From Chaetoceros tenuissimus (Eukaryota; Bacillariophyta; Thalassiosirophyceae; Chaetocerotales; Chaetocerotaceae), in the NCBI GenBank assembly GCA_021927905.1, contig BLLK01000056.1, positions 1 through 64,000 of the forward strand: a DNA stretch of 64,000 bases, in the 5' to 3' direction. Numbering within the stretch: the first letter of the stretch is position 1; each line of letters opens with the position of its first letter. A program made the position numbers and the translations under genes. Under the pieces are notes generated by a model. The model was given only the letters and a program-made list of their open reading frames with translations. It did no database searches and was not told the origin of the DNA. Below are positions 1-9,723 of the stretch, piece by piece.

Positions 1-570
1 CATGAGACAAGTACAGATGAGTATCACTGTTTTGCGGAACAAAAGGATTCATTTCTTGTATCGATGCAACGTGTGGCAAAGGTGACTGGAGAATATTGGC
101 ACGATGAAGAAGGGACTAAACTATGTGTGCATCCAATATATGGAACGTGGACTGCGTTAAGAGCTGTGCTTGTATTCCATCCAAGAAAAGTCAATCATGA
201 TGACGATCTCTCCAGTGAAAAGAAGAGTATTCCTTCACTTCCGACACCATGTACATGTCCTGTTCCAAAACAAGACATTGAAACAGCCAAAGAAGTAATG
301 CAGTATGCTTTGCAAATGTCAACCGGAGGAAATTCGTATGTAGATACAGATAATCAAAATGTGAAGGATTTGTGTACCATGCTACATGATCGCAAGAGTT
401 CTGGAAGTGATTGGTCAAAAGTTTCACCATCCATGAGACCTTGGATTAAATTGAGAGATTGTATATCGATTGGAAGAGATGATTATAGGTATTGCGATGA
501 GCAATTATTGTATCATTATACAAAGGATTCTGATATTCTAGTGAATTTATTGAAGCCACTGGTGTTGTAG
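1..570 (+). CDS. MMACHC-like cobalamin trafficking protein, 3' part (5' end outside window)
   Basis: The frame is open from the first base of the window to the stop at 568-570, so this is the C-terminal ~189 residues of a longer protein; the ATG at 64 is probably internal. The segment LCVHPIYGTWTALRAVLV matches the part of human MMACHC (CblC) that reads CIHPRFGGWFAIRGVVLL. The upstream QRVAKVTGEYW and the later LRD...YCDEQLLYHY also fit the order of conserved blocks in that family. MMACHC binds cobalamin in the cytosol and removes its upper ligand before delivery to methionine synthase and methylmalonyl-CoA mutase. Many diatoms depend on external B12, which makes the role plausible. The assignment rests on remembered similarity over the C-terminal half only. 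Confidence 0.55.
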   Translation, partial: HETSTDEYHCFAEQKDSFLVSMQRVAKVTGEYWHDEEGTKLCVHPIYGTWTALRAVLVFHPRKVNHDDDLSSEKKSIPSLPTPCTCPVPKQDIETAKEVMQYALQMSTGGNSYVDTDNQNVKDLCTMLHDRKSSGSDWSKVSPSMRPWIKLRDCISIGRDDYRYCDEQLLYHYTKDSDILVNLLKPLVL

Positions 571-1207
571 GAAATTTAAGAGTTATTGGCGTTATAGTCC
601 AACTTGATTGCATTATGGTTAAAGAGCGTTTCTAGGACTAGATCAAGTTGTATTCCACTTACTTTTTTTTTTAAATAAAGAAGCAAAGCTACTACACGTA
701 GTTCTAAAAAATAATTAAAAAGGAAATGAATGTTAGCTCGTGCTTCAAATCAGTGCAAGAGATTGTTATCATTAGAATTCGCTTTTTTATAATATATTTT
801 ATGATTATGGATCTGCTATGCAATTTCGTAATTATAAATCGATCATCGACCTTCGTTCAAATACCAAAAGGAACAAAACGGAAAAATAAAATGAGCATGA
901 TAGATACCGCTATAATGGCGTTATTTGAAATAGAGTATCCGTAACCACAAAGATGGGACTCGACATACACACTCGCTCTGACTCACATGTGCAAACACAT
1001 CAAAGACATACTCATTGCATTATGTTCTTCTCAGCAGACACTCATCATGAACGTGATGATGAAGTGATGGCCACCTCCATCGAACACTTCATTCAGATAT
1101 GTTCAGTCCTCAGCCTTTATGAAGTAGAGGAGCTGCAGTAGAGATCTCAATCTCCTCATAAAATTTCCAAAAGCAAAATCTTTTCTTCTCGTCACAAAAT
1201 CTCTAAA
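571..1207. other. Intergenic region, LHCX promoter side
   Basis: No convincing gene. Two short open frames (726-944 and 953-1141) have no recognisable domain and low-complexity composition. The last 70 bases before the LHCX start are A/C-rich with little G, as in a 5' leader. Confidence 0.5.
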
Positions 1208-1957
1208 ATGAAGCTTGCAATCTTTTCTACTCTCATCGCAGCATCTTCTGCATTTGCTCCATCTACTTCCATCAAGTCCACCTCTGCTTTACGTTCCACT
1301 GAATCTATCGAAGAGCCAGAAGCAGCACCAGTAGCTTCTCTCAACGGATGGACTCCAGACGCATACGAAAACTGCTACGGACTCCCAGGAGCAATCGCAC
1401 CAACAGGATTCTTTGACCCATTGGGATTTGCAAGAAGAGGAATCAGTCTTACCGAAGTCAAGCGTAACCGTGAGGCAGAAGTTATGCACGGACGTGTAGC
1501 TATGCTTGCATCTGTAGGATATTTAGCTGGTGAAGCTGTATCTGGACCATTTCACACTGTTGGACCTGCAAATGATCAACTTGCTCAAATTCCATTGCCA
1601 GCATTCGCCCTATTGACAGTCATTATTGCAACTGCTGAATTAAAGCGTGCAAGAACTGGTTGGGTAGAACCAGATTTTGGTAGCTGGGAAAAGACTCTTT
1701 GGACCCTTCGTGATTCGTATTATCCTGGTGATCTTGGATTTGATCCACTTGGATTGAAACCAACCGATGCAAAGGCATTTGCCAATATGCAAACTCGTGA
1801 ATTGCAAAATGGACGTCTTGCTATGCTTGGAGTTGCAGGAATGTGTTCTCAGGAGCTTGTGAATCATAGAGGAATCTTTGAGACATTTGACTTTTATTCC
1901 AAGGTTTACTCTGGTGTGAATCCATATGCTACTTGTGGTGATGCAATCATTTGTTAA
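1208..1957 (+). CDS. LHCX-type fucoxanthin chlorophyll a/c-binding protein
   Basis: A 249-residue light-harvesting protein of the LHCX (LI818-like) group, which binds chlorophyll and xanthophylls in the thylakoid and supports energy-dependent quenching in diatoms. The N-terminus is a signal peptide followed by AASSAFAPST, the A-F cleavage motif of diatom plastid presequences. The mature part starts with FFDPLGFARRG, then helix 1 with the chlorophyll-ligand motif REAEVMHGRVAML (residues ~95-107). Helix 3 has the second motif TRELQNGRLAML (~197-208). The order FFDPLGF, LxxxP in the middle segment and YxPGDLGFDPLGLKP before helix 3 fits LHCX rather than LHCF. Both Glu-Arg ligand pairs are intact. 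No intron is seen; the start is the only ATG that gives the presequence. Confidence 0.9.
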   Translation: MKLAIFSTLIAASSAFAPSTSIKSTSALRSTESIEEPEAAPVASLNGWTPDAYENCYGLPGAIAPTGFFDPLGFARRGISLTEVKRNREAEVMHGRVAMLASVGYLAGEAVSGPFHTVGPANDQLAQIPLPAFALLTVIIATAELKRARTGWVEPDFGSWEKTLWTLRDSYYPGDLGFDPLGLKPTDAKAFANMQTRELQNGRLAMLGVAGMCSQELVNHRGIFETFDFYSKVYSGVNPYATCGDAIIC

Positions 1958-2187
1958 TTAGGAATTTGATAAAATATATAAATTGTAGATTACACGTATG
2001 AGTTAAGCAAATAGGTTTGCTATGTATTTATTCTAGTATCTTGTATGTAAGTATGTAAATGCATCTCTCTTGTCTTATTGTAAATATGAACGCGAACCAG
2101 AATACTTTTTACATGGATATATTTCTTTCCTCTAGAAATCAAAGCAATTCATCTTTGTATAATTTGTCTATTCACCTTCATCTTCAT

Positions 2188-2883
2188 TTATTGATTAAAT
2201 TGATTCTCAAGTTTCATATGATTCACAGTCAATTTACTAACAGCTTTAAAATTCTCATGTTCAGCCGATTGCATCAACATGAAAGCCAAACTCTGCGCAG
2301 TAGTTAAAAAAGCTCCTGCACTCTCCATTCTCTTGAGAGCCATTTCACGATCATATTTCTGCTGAGAAGAAACACCATCACATACAATATGAACTTCTTT
2401 TCCCTGTTCTAGTAAATCAAGACAAGTTTGCTGTACACAAACATGTGCTTCAATTCCAAATAAAACTATAGAATTTCTATTTTGAAATTCTTCATTTGTA
2501 TCAAGATAAGATTGTACTTCATCCGTCATCATGCTGAATTTCTTCTTTTCAAAAATTCTATTCTTTTGAATGAGTTCATCAATGTCTGTTTGACCATTGG
2601 CGAAGCAGTCTGTGAGTGTGTTACCAAATACTTTGGTATATTGTTGAGTAGCGATTAAAGGGATGGAAAGTTCTTTGGACATGGAAGTCAGGTATTGGGC
2701 CGTATTGACAATTGTTTCAGTGTTGTAAATCAATGGACGGAAACGTTCTTGGATGTCACATAAAAAGAAGGCGGTTGTCGAAGGGGAAAGTTTTCCTACG
2801 GATCGAGCTGCTTTGGCGACGGACATGGCTTTGATGCTTGGAAGAGACAAAAAGAGAATTACTAGTGATAGGAATGTTTGCAT
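2188..2883 (-). CDS. Isochorismatase-like cysteine hydrolase
   Basis: A 231-residue single-exon protein of the isochorismatase-like superfamily, close to the ISOC1/ISOC2 type. The catalytic triad is visible: Asp in FFLCDIQERF (~40-49), a Lys in the KNRIFEKKKF segment, and the nucleophile Cys in IEAHVCVQQTCLDLL (~145-159). The LFGIEAHVCVQQT block is typical of the family. A hydrophobic N-terminus (MQTFLSLVILFLSLPSIKA) suggests a signal peptide or organelle targeting, without an A-F plastid motif. The substrate cannot be told from sequence. The gene runs toward LHCX, with the two stops ~230 bases apart. Confidence 0.8.
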   Translation of the reverse strand: MQTFLSLVILFLSLPSIKAMSVAKAARSVGKLSPSTTAFFLCDIQERFRPLIYNTETIVNTAQYLTSMSKELSIPLIATQQYTKVFGNTLTDCFANGQTDIDELIQKNRIFEKKKFSMMTDEVQSYLDTNEEFQNRNSIVLFGIEAHVCVQQTCLDLLEQGKEVHIVCDGVSSQQKYDREMALKRMESAGAFLTTAQSLAFMLMQSAEHENFKAVSKLTVNHMKLENQFNQ

Positions 2884-3260
2884 CTGCAGTAGTTAGATAG
2901 CTTGAATACAATAACTAGTTGACAGAGTGGTGATACATGTAGTCTATGCATGAAATACAAATAATGAAAAGTATCGACAAAAGGTATCTATGCTAAATGG
3001 CTAGATTTATTTATGTAGCTATATGTATCTTCCTTCCATTTCATCACTGATAATGGTAATAGAATGAGGTAATCAGGTCGGGTTTTGATGTATTGGACTT
3101 CTCATCTGTCATAGTACGTACCTTACAGAAGAATATCTTTGGAACAACAACAACAATACGGAACACAGATGAAAGATGAACTGGAAACAGGGAATTGAAA
3201 GGCTTGATGGCTTGATCAAAACTAGTTGTCATAAATCTCCAACGCTAAACTTTGTCTAAA
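2884..3260. promoter_or_regulatory. Divergent intergenic region
   Basis: 377 bases between the starts of the isochorismatase-like gene (minus) and the P450 gene (plus), so it must hold both promoters. It is AT-rich, contains short repeated CAACAA near 3150, and shows no clear TATA box or other element that can be named. Confidence 0.4.
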
Positions 3261-4877
3261 ATGTTCTCAAAAATTTCCGAAACATCATCGTCATCTCCCA
3301 CGCCACATCTTGCATTCTTGTTGACATCATTCTTCTTGTATTTCTTATACAAAAAGTTTACTTCCTATTTACGATGGAAGCAATCACCACTCTGGAAATT
3401 GCCAGGAACAAAACAGAAGGATTGTTGGTGGCTTACTGGTAACTTCTTTGCAATCTCAAAATCACCATTCATGACACTTCAACAGAAATGGTTCAAGGAA
3501 GCGAATGATGTTAATATTCCATTCTTGCATTCCTGCATGCTGTTTGGAAATCATACAGTCGCTGTTCTCGATGCAGATATAGTCAAGATGATTTTATATG
3601 AAAGCTACACAAAGGATAATTCACGATTTGTCAAGCAAATGAAGGTTTTGATGAATATTCTAGGTATGGGTTTGATTACTTATGAAGGCGAGGAGTGGCA
3701 GCGTCATCGAAGAATTGTACATCCTTCCTTTCAACCGAAATTGGTAAAGGAAGCCCTTGAATCGACAGCACCTGGTGTTGTCAAGAAATTTGTTGATTGT
3801 TGGAAGAAAGCTGGTGGAAATAGAGAAATAGATGTCATGACACATTTTTCAAGTGCTACTTTGGATATTATTGGGAAAGCTGCCTTCTCTCATAACTTCC
3901 ATGCTTTAGATTCTATTGAGAAGTGGGCAGATGCCAAAGATTCAAAAGACGAAAGTAATAGTGCTGAAGTTCCAAAAATGAGCGATAGATTAATTGTTTC
4001 CTTTGGAAATTTGTTCAAATTCACACCTTTGCGGATTATACTAGCACTCAATGATCTAAGTTGGCTTGATAGAGGAAGAAACAAAGCTAGAGCTGTGATG
4101 AAAGAAGCGGTGTCTAATATACTTGATGCGGCAAGAGCGAAGAATAAACATAATGATGAAAGCAGTGGAGAAGCATTATCTTTGCTTCAAGTATTACTAA
4201 AGGCAAATGATACTGATGCAAAAGTCCATGCTAGAAATAGGCTCAATGATGAAGAATTGCAAAATGAAATCAAAACGTTTCTTCTTGCAGGTCATGAGAC
4301 AACTGCAACCTTATGTTATTGGGTAATGTATATTTTGTGTACAGAGCATCCTGAGATTCAAGAAAAAGTCTCTGCTGATATCATGAAACATTCATCGCAT
4401 TTACAAGTGGATGAATTCAATATCGAAGTTGTAGAGAAAATGGAATACTTTGATGCATTTATAAAGGAGGTGTTACGATTTTACCCTCCAGCAGGTCTTG
4501 TCATTCACCACACTACACAAGATGAAAATATGAAGGGATGTATCATTCCAAAGAAGACTCGAATTATGATCCCAATCTACCTTCTCCATCGGCATCCAAA
4601 ATATTGGAAAGACCCAAACACATTTAAACCCGAGAGATGGATGGAGGATAGTCATCCTGCATCGCATCCGTGTGCATACTTACCATTCAGTTTAGGTGGT
4701 CGTAATTGTATAGGTAGCCAATTCGCTCTTTGGGAAGCGAAACTGTTGCTTGCACCAATCTTGAGGGAGTTCAGTATCAGGATTGCGTCTTCTATGCGTA
4801 ACACTGAGTTCACTCTGACTCAAGCCATCACCCTCAAGACCAAGCCACGCCTACGAATATGTGTTGAGAAACGCTGA
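3261..4877 (+). CDS. Cytochrome P450 monooxygenase
   Basis: A 538-residue single-exon P450. The start is the ATG at 3261; the frame is open a little upstream only through a TTG. An N-terminal hydrophobic anchor (LAFLLTSFFLYFLYKKF) places it on the ER membrane with the catalytic domain in the cytosol. All core motifs are present: WQRHRRIVHPSF in helix C, AGHETTATL in helix I (oxygen activation), KEVLRFYPP with the ExxR pair in helix K, FKPERW (PERF-like), and the haem loop PFSLGGRNCIGSQFALWEAK with the thiolate Cys. The pattern resembles the CYP3/CYP4/CYP72-type clans, but no subfamily or substrate is assigned. Nothing looks damaged. Confidence 0.92.
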   Translation: MFSKISETSSSSPTPHLAFLLTSFFLYFLYKKFTSYLRWKQSPLWKLPGTKQKDCWWLTGNFFAISKSPFMTLQQKWFKEANDVNIPFLHSCMLFGNHTVAVLDADIVKMILYESYTKDNSRFVKQMKVLMNILGMGLITYEGEEWQRHRRIVHPSFQPKLVKEALESTAPGVVKKFVDCWKKAGGNREIDVMTHFSSATLDIIGKAAFSHNFHALDSIEKWADAKDSKDESNSAEVPKMSDRLIVSFGNLFKFTPLRIILALNDLSWLDRGRNKARAVMKEAVSNILDAARAKNKHNDESSGEALSLLQVLLKANDTDAKVHARNRLNDEELQNEIKTFLLAGHETTATLCYWVMYILCTEHPEIQEKVSADIMKHSSHLQVDEFNIEVVEKMEYFDAFIKEVLRFYPPAGLVIHHTTQDENMKGCIIPKKTRIMIPIYLLHRHPKYWKDPNTFKPERWMEDSHPASHPCAYLPFSLGGRNCIGSQFALWEAKLLLAPILREFSIRIASSMRNTEFTLTQAITLKTKPRLRICVEKR

Positions 4878-5416
4878 ATGATGATGATTAATGTGATGAT
4901 CACATCAATAATATTTTAAAATCACCAACAATTATTTCTCCGTTTGTTATCCAGGCTATCTATTTCTCCAATATCCACTTAAAGTCACATTGGGTCAAGC
5001 TCAGATTGCACAAAAATGTGAAATGAAAATACCAATTATAAAAGTACTAGTCTACACTAAGTAATAAAAGTGATAAAAAGTTTCTCATAGTCTACCTCAT
5101 ACCTCATCGTATGCAAATAAGTAATAAGTCAATAAGTAATTGAAACTGTAACGATCTGCTGGTCACATCTTGTTTTCACTCAATAAGTAATTGGAAGCAT
5201 TTCATGGGAATGAAGTATTCGAGTCGGTTTTAACAAAATAGTTTACCCGATTGACCGATTTTGGCACAATGACTTGTGAAGAGGATACTGTTTTACTGCA
5301 AATTCACACAAGAACTGGAAACAAAAAGGAGAAGGTTTCTCTGTGCAAGATGCAACTGTCAGTTACGGTACTTATTGATATTGCTACTGCAATTCATTGT
5401 ACTACTCATTAAAACG
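4878..5416. other. Intergenic region with AATAAGTAAT repeats
   Basis: No gene. The short motif AATAAGTAAT or close variants occurs several times between about 5060 and 5195, twice as CAATAAGTAATTG. This may be a promoter element of the downstream gene or simple AT-rich drift. Confidence 0.4.
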
Positions 5417-6799
5417 ATGTCCAGAGTTGATAGCAGCAACATCATCAATTTAGGTTCATCAAGTGAAGAGACTCGTATGAATCCGATAAGTATTGATTCT
5501 TCCTCAAATTGTTCTCTTCTTCCTAGTGATCATCATGTACTAGGGTACAACGATGACGATCCTACAAGTCGTAAATCTGTTACTACTTCAACAAGTAGTG
5601 AAAAACGAGCAAACAATATATTAGAAAGTAGAAATGCTACAGTGGAAAGATTTGACGATTCAGATTTGACAAGATGTGTCAGCAACGAGGAAGAAACTGA
5701 AATAGAAGAGAATCGCAATAGTGATTTGAGTGAAGAAACTAGTATGGCTGCCAAAAAGACCCAAGAACATTGCATCAACGAGAGTAAACAAAGTACAAAT
5801 GATCAGCAAGTGAGCAGAATGTCTTTAAAGATGCTATCCTTGACTAACTCAGGAAAAGAAGATCTTGATGCATTCTATAACTCTGATATCGTGTCCTTAA
5901 GCGGTACTCCAGCAAACAAAGCAAATGCTGTAATGCCTACTCCTGCGAATTTTGTTGCTCAACATGATAATATGGACAAGAATATTTTGAGCATGGATGT
6001 GAAATTCGCTTCACCAAAACGAAATGATTTGAATGCTAATTCTCTTGTATTCAGCCCTCTGCGAAAGCTTTCCTCAGCGCCAAACAGTCGCCCAAGAAAT
6101 CACTTTTTACCTCCTGCTACTACTACTTCGAGTAGTACGAGTAATCGAAAGCGACTTTTTGACGAAAGTAGTACTTGTATTCCACAGTCTAGAAAGAAGA
6201 AGCCAAAAGTAGAGAGTCAACCTCAAGTACATACTCGTAACAACAATGATTTCATCACCAGCAAAGATGATACATATACGACATCGACAAATATCATCCC
6301 TCGTCGCAAGATACAAATACCAGAACATGCCAAAAAGTACGGCACGCAATTATCGATTGAGATATTCCAGCACTTTACAATTTCAGAATTCAAAGAATCA
6401 GATCGAGGCTGTAAACGATCAAAATTACCTGTTGGTACATATGGATTCGCATGCGGTTACTGTGATGGTCGTCATGGTAAAAAGAGAGGGGGTAGATGTG
6501 GAAGATACTTTCCATCCTCTTTGAAAACACTAGCTGATCCGAATAAGATACTCTTTTGTATGTATCGTCATTTACAAAGATGTGAAGATTGTCCTTCTGA
6601 AAGTAAGGAACGTTTGGATAGTGCATATGAAGTGTATGATGAAGAAAGGTTAGGACAAGGGCGTGGTTATCAGAAAAAGTTTTATAAGGAAGTATGGAGG
6701 GATTTGCATCGTGGTCGTCTTGGAAATGACAATGAGTTTGTAATAGAGCAACAGGAAGAGACGCAAGAGGATAATGCAGTAGAAGAACCAGAGGACTAG
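5417..6799 (+). CDS. Protein with diatom-type Cys-rich (CxxC/HLxxCxxCP) C-terminal domain
   Basis: A 460-residue protein. The frame is open upstream from a GTG at 5276, but the first good start is the ATG at 5417. Residues 1-310 are low-complexity, rich in Ser, Thr and Asn, with basic stretches such as SRKKKPKVES that could be a nuclear localisation signal. The C-terminal ~140 residues are ordered and contain FACGYCDGRHGKKRGGRCGRYF, PSSLKTLADPNK and HLQRCEDCPSESK, which look like metal-binding Cys/His ligands. I recall similar blocks in other diatom proteins but know no named family or function. A nuclear nucleic-acid-binding role is an inference. Confidence 0.7.
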   Translation: MSRVDSSNIINLGSSSEETRMNPISIDSSSNCSLLPSDHHVLGYNDDDPTSRKSVTTSTSSEKRANNILESRNATVERFDDSDLTRCVSNEEETEIEENRNSDLSEETSMAAKKTQEHCINESKQSTNDQQVSRMSLKMLSLTNSGKEDLDAFYNSDIVSLSGTPANKANAVMPTPANFVAQHDNMDKNILSMDVKFASPKRNDLNANSLVFSPLRKLSSAPNSRPRNHFLPPATTTSSSTSNRKRLFDESSTCIPQSRKKKPKVESQPQVHTRNNNDFITSKDDTYTTSTNIIPRRKIQIPEHAKKYGTQLSIEIFQHFTISEFKESDRGCKRSKLPVGTYGFACGYCDGRHGKKRGGRCGRYFPSSLKTLADPNKILFCMYRHLQRCEDCPSESKERLDSAYEVYDEERLGQGRGYQKKFYKEVWRDLHRGRLGNDNEFVIEQQEETQEDNAVEEPED

Positions 6800-7200
6800 T
6801 AACTCTTTCATTCATTTTTAATAATGTATAAAATTTTGTTCATATTTCCAATGACACGTAATGAATTTCTTTTTCGCATTCAAAGAGAGAGTTTCTTCCA
6901 GTATATTTTAAAATATATAACATAAATACATAACTGCATTATTTGCCAAATTTATATATTAATGACAGAGCCAGAACGTATCATGAAAACCAGAAAATAT
7001 TTTCCAATGACAGGAGCAGCTTTTATGTAGCTACATAGCCTAGCTATTACTACGTGTACAAAACGCTGGCGACGACAGCAGACAAAAGCAAAAAAGGAGA
7101 CGAAAGCTCAAAGTTATTTTCTATTCATGTTAATACATCTCTCTACATTCTTTCTTCGTATCTAGACTTGAAAACTTTACAATAGAAAGCAGTATCTAAA
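6800..7200. other. Intergenic region
   Basis: About 400 bases of AT-rich sequence between two plus-strand genes. The last 60 bases are a C/T- and A-rich leader. No element is recognised. Confidence 0.4.
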
Positions 7201-8025
7201 ATGTCTGAAAAAGAAGCAACAGAAGCAGCGACTCCAGCAGCAGCTGTCGAAAAGAAGGCCTGGACCAACGAAGATCTCATCTCTCTCATCCAAGCTGTCA
7301 AATTTTCCAACAAGGAAGCATCTCAACGACAAGTCCATACCGAAATCACAACTGTAATGAGTAAAACTTCATCTTTTGAATTTCTATCCGACATTACTTT
7401 GAATGACGTCAAGAAAGTCTGGAAAAAGGCCTTGACGCAAAAGAAAGCAAGTAGTGAAGCTAAAGATGTGTTACCTTCTACAGGAGGCATTTTGAAATTT
7501 TACACTGTAGGCGATGGATCGGTCAAGACTCTTGCTGAACAATATACAAATAAAGCAGCTGCGGCTTTAGTAGCGACGGAAGAAAAGGAGGAAGAAGAGG
7601 AGATGAAGCATTATGTTCATGTGTTTCTCAATGTACCCGCTGATAAATCGGGAACAAAGCCTCATCAAGCCTTGATTAATTTTCAAAAAAAGTCTAAAGG
7701 AAAGGGTAAGAAGGCGAGTGATGGAAAGGAGATTGTCAAGATTCAATCGGCTGGTGTTATACCCGGTATGGAAGATGTCAAGAATCCAATGTTGCTTTAT
7801 AATCAGAGTAGAACAGCAAGGACTTTCATACATCCTGATGAGAATGGTGAAGATGATGAAGGATATGATAAGATCAAAGCATTGATTGAAGAAGCGGGGA
7901 AATCTGGTGTTGTTACAGGTGGTGGTTTAAAGGCTTACTTTTATGCAAAGATTAGTAAAAGGCCGGGAGAGCAAGATGTCATTAGCATTGACGTGAAGGA
8001 ACTTGCTCCAGCTCAAGCTTGGTAG
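7201..8025 (+). CDS. Uncharacterised 274-residue protein
   Basis: Single exon, clear ATG. The N-terminus is Ala/Glu-rich, followed by KKAWTNEDLISLIQAVK, which looks helical and loosely like the first helix of a SANT/Myb-type domain, though without the tryptophan spacing needed to call one. An acidic run (EEKEEEEE, ~residues 129-136) precedes a basic patch (KKSKGKGKK) and a folded-looking C-terminal half ending in ISIDVKELAPAQAW. There is no signal peptide or membrane segment, so it is probably cytosolic or nuclear. I do not recognise a family. Confidence 0.75.
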   Translation: MSEKEATEAATPAAAVEKKAWTNEDLISLIQAVKFSNKEASQRQVHTEITTVMSKTSSFEFLSDITLNDVKKVWKKALTQKKASSEAKDVLPSTGGILKFYTVGDGSVKTLAEQYTNKAAAALVATEEKEEEEEMKHYVHVFLNVPADKSGTKPHQALINFQKKSKGKGKKASDGKEIVKIQSAGVIPGMEDVKNPMLLYNQSRTARTFIHPDENGEDDEGYDKIKALIEEAGKSGVVTGGGLKAYFYAKISKRPGEQDVISIDVKELAPAQAW

Positions 8026-8229
8026 TAATGATGTATGGAGATCATGGAAGTAGTAATATTTGTTGTTAAAGTTATTATAGACAGCTACAGTATAATATAG
8101 TCGCCTGTCGTGTATTAGAAAGCATGGCATGGTCTTCATTTTGTTTGGCTTTGAATAGAGAGGACTGGCAAATGCTACGGCTTCAATATAGTAGCACTTC
8201 GTTAGTTGCATACAAAGGTAGAGCAAAAG

Positions 8230-9723
8230 CTACCATAAGAAGAAGCGAGATCTCTTCGCCTTTGCAATAGTTGACTCTTCCTTGGACGCACTTTCAAGCT
8301 TTTCAATCTTTCTCTTCATGACTTTCACTTTACTTGCACCTTCTTCCTTTGCCTCGTCTAGTTCCAACTGTAAATAGGTGTTTTCTTCACGGAGACTTTG
8401 AATGGTCTTGTCTTTTTCGTGTTCAGAGACAATTTTGGCTTCAAGCTGCTTCATGATACCTTGATTTTCAAAACGAAACTCTTCTTTCTCTGTCTCAAGG
8501 GTTTGAATGGTTTTTGTATCAGCCTCCTTCTCTGCTTGAAGAGATTTGAGACTTTCTTTGGCTCTTTTGTTTTCAACTTGTAGGGCTTGAATGAGTTTCT
8601 TTTCCTTGCCAAAAGATGTAATTAATTCAGCATGACTCGCCTTCTCTGCTTGAAGAGATTGAATAGTTTCCTTTGCTTTGACATTCTCAGTTTGTACAAC
8701 TTGGATTGCCCTCTCGTGATCTTTCTTTTCTTCCTCCTTTTCCTTCTCGAGCTTCTGTAGTCTAGCCTCGAGAGATTCAATAACCTTGGCATCCGAGTTC
8801 ATCTTGTCTTCCAGCATCTTATTATTTGACTCAAAGGTCGATACTTCCTTTTGGAGAGATGCAATTGCCTTCTTCTTTTCATCTTCAAGACAAGCTGCCT
8901 CTCTTACCTCGATCACTTCTTGAGAAAGTTTGTCGTGGAAGTAACTGAGGAAGTCCTTCCATTCCTGCGACGTGTGTTTGTCACTAGATTCTAGTCCCTT
9001 GATGAGACTGAGAGGAGTTTGACCTCGATTATCCTTTGCAACGAACAACTCCAAATCTCCTGCTTCGAAAAAGACCCGAAGGCCTTGAGGTCCATGATAA
9101 TCTGCGCATTGAAGTGCGATGTGAAATGGTGTTGATCCATAAATATCCCGAGACATGAGAAGATCCTTCCCTCCTACATCCAACAATAGCTTCAAAGCAT
9201 AAGGAGTAAGTTTGTTGAAGCATGCATTATGTAAGCATGTATTTTTCCTTTGGTTGGTGGTCTCTAAAACAAGCTCCTTTCCTCCGACATCTACCATGGG
9301 TTTGATATCAGCAACATCAATGATATCATTGCAGCATACACTATGCAATGCTGTAATATTTTCGGCAAGAGTTTTTTTCATTAAAATCTTCTTCCCTCCT
9401 ATCTCGACAAGGAGTTTCATGATGTCAACATCAACTCTTTGGTAACATGCACCATGTAGAGGCGTAACATTATTCTTTGTTACAATGTGAATAATATCAT
9501 TCCCTGCAATATCGATCATTGACTTGATAATATCTATTGGTGATTTCATGGAACAAGCAGTACTGAAAGTAGTCCATCCATTTTTATTCTTCCAATAGAT
9601 TTGCTCTTTCTTGATATCATTAGATAAGTCAGATTGATCTAAGTATTTTTGTACTTCATCCCACTTTTTGCCGAGGCAAAAATCGAACAGATAACGAGGA
9701 GAGCTGGATTCTTCGGAACTCAT
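8230..9723 (-). CDS. Ankyrin-repeat/coiled-coil protein (paralogue 1)
   Basis: A 497-residue protein. The frame continues upstream to a TTG at 9801, but the first ATG is at 9723. After a short head (YLFDFCLGKKWDEVQKYL) come about six ankyrin-like repeats to residue ~260, with the recurring pattern TPLHGACYQRVDVDIMKLLVEIGGK and the hallmark VGGK/GGKxL between repeats. Residues ~270-480 form a long Glu/Lys-rich coiled coil (repeated SLQAEKE heptads). No membrane segment or signal peptide is present. The same architecture occurs in the gene at 11657-13153 on the same strand, so the two are tandem paralogues now separated by a dehydrogenase gene. Function unknown; a scaffold or protein-binding role is likely. 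Confidence 0.85.
   Translation of the reverse strand: MSSEESSSPRYLFDFCLGKKWDEVQKYLDQSDLSNDIKKEQIYWKNKNGWTTFSTACSMKSPIDIIKSMIDIAGNDIIHIVTKNNVTPLHGACYQRVDVDIMKLLVEIGGKKILMKKTLAENITALHSVCCNDIIDVADIKPMVDVGGKELVLETTNQRKNTCLHNACFNKLTPYALKLLLDVGGKDLLMSRDIYGSTPFHIALQCADYHGPQGLRVFFEAGDLELFVAKDNRGQTPLSLIKGLESSDKHTSQEWKDFLSYFHDKLSQEVIEVREAACLEDEKKKAIASLQKEVSTFESNNKMLEDKMNSDAKVIESLEARLQKLEKEKEEEKKDHERAIQVVQTENVKAKETIQSLQAEKASHAELITSFGKEKKLIQALQVENKRAKESLKSLQAEKEADTKTIQTLETEKEEFRFENQGIMKQLEAKIVSEHEKDKTIQSLREENTYLQLELDEAKEEGASKVKVMKRKIEKLESASKEESTIAKAKRSRFFLW

Noticed and set aside
726-1141. Two short open frames upstream of LHCX
   Set aside because: No similarity to any domain, unusual composition, and they occupy the promoter region.
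3252-3260. Upstream starts at TTG or GTG (also at 5276, 9801, 25620, 40067 and 56457)
   Set aside because: Nuclear eukaryotic genes start at ATG; each of these frames has a suitable ATG a little downstream.
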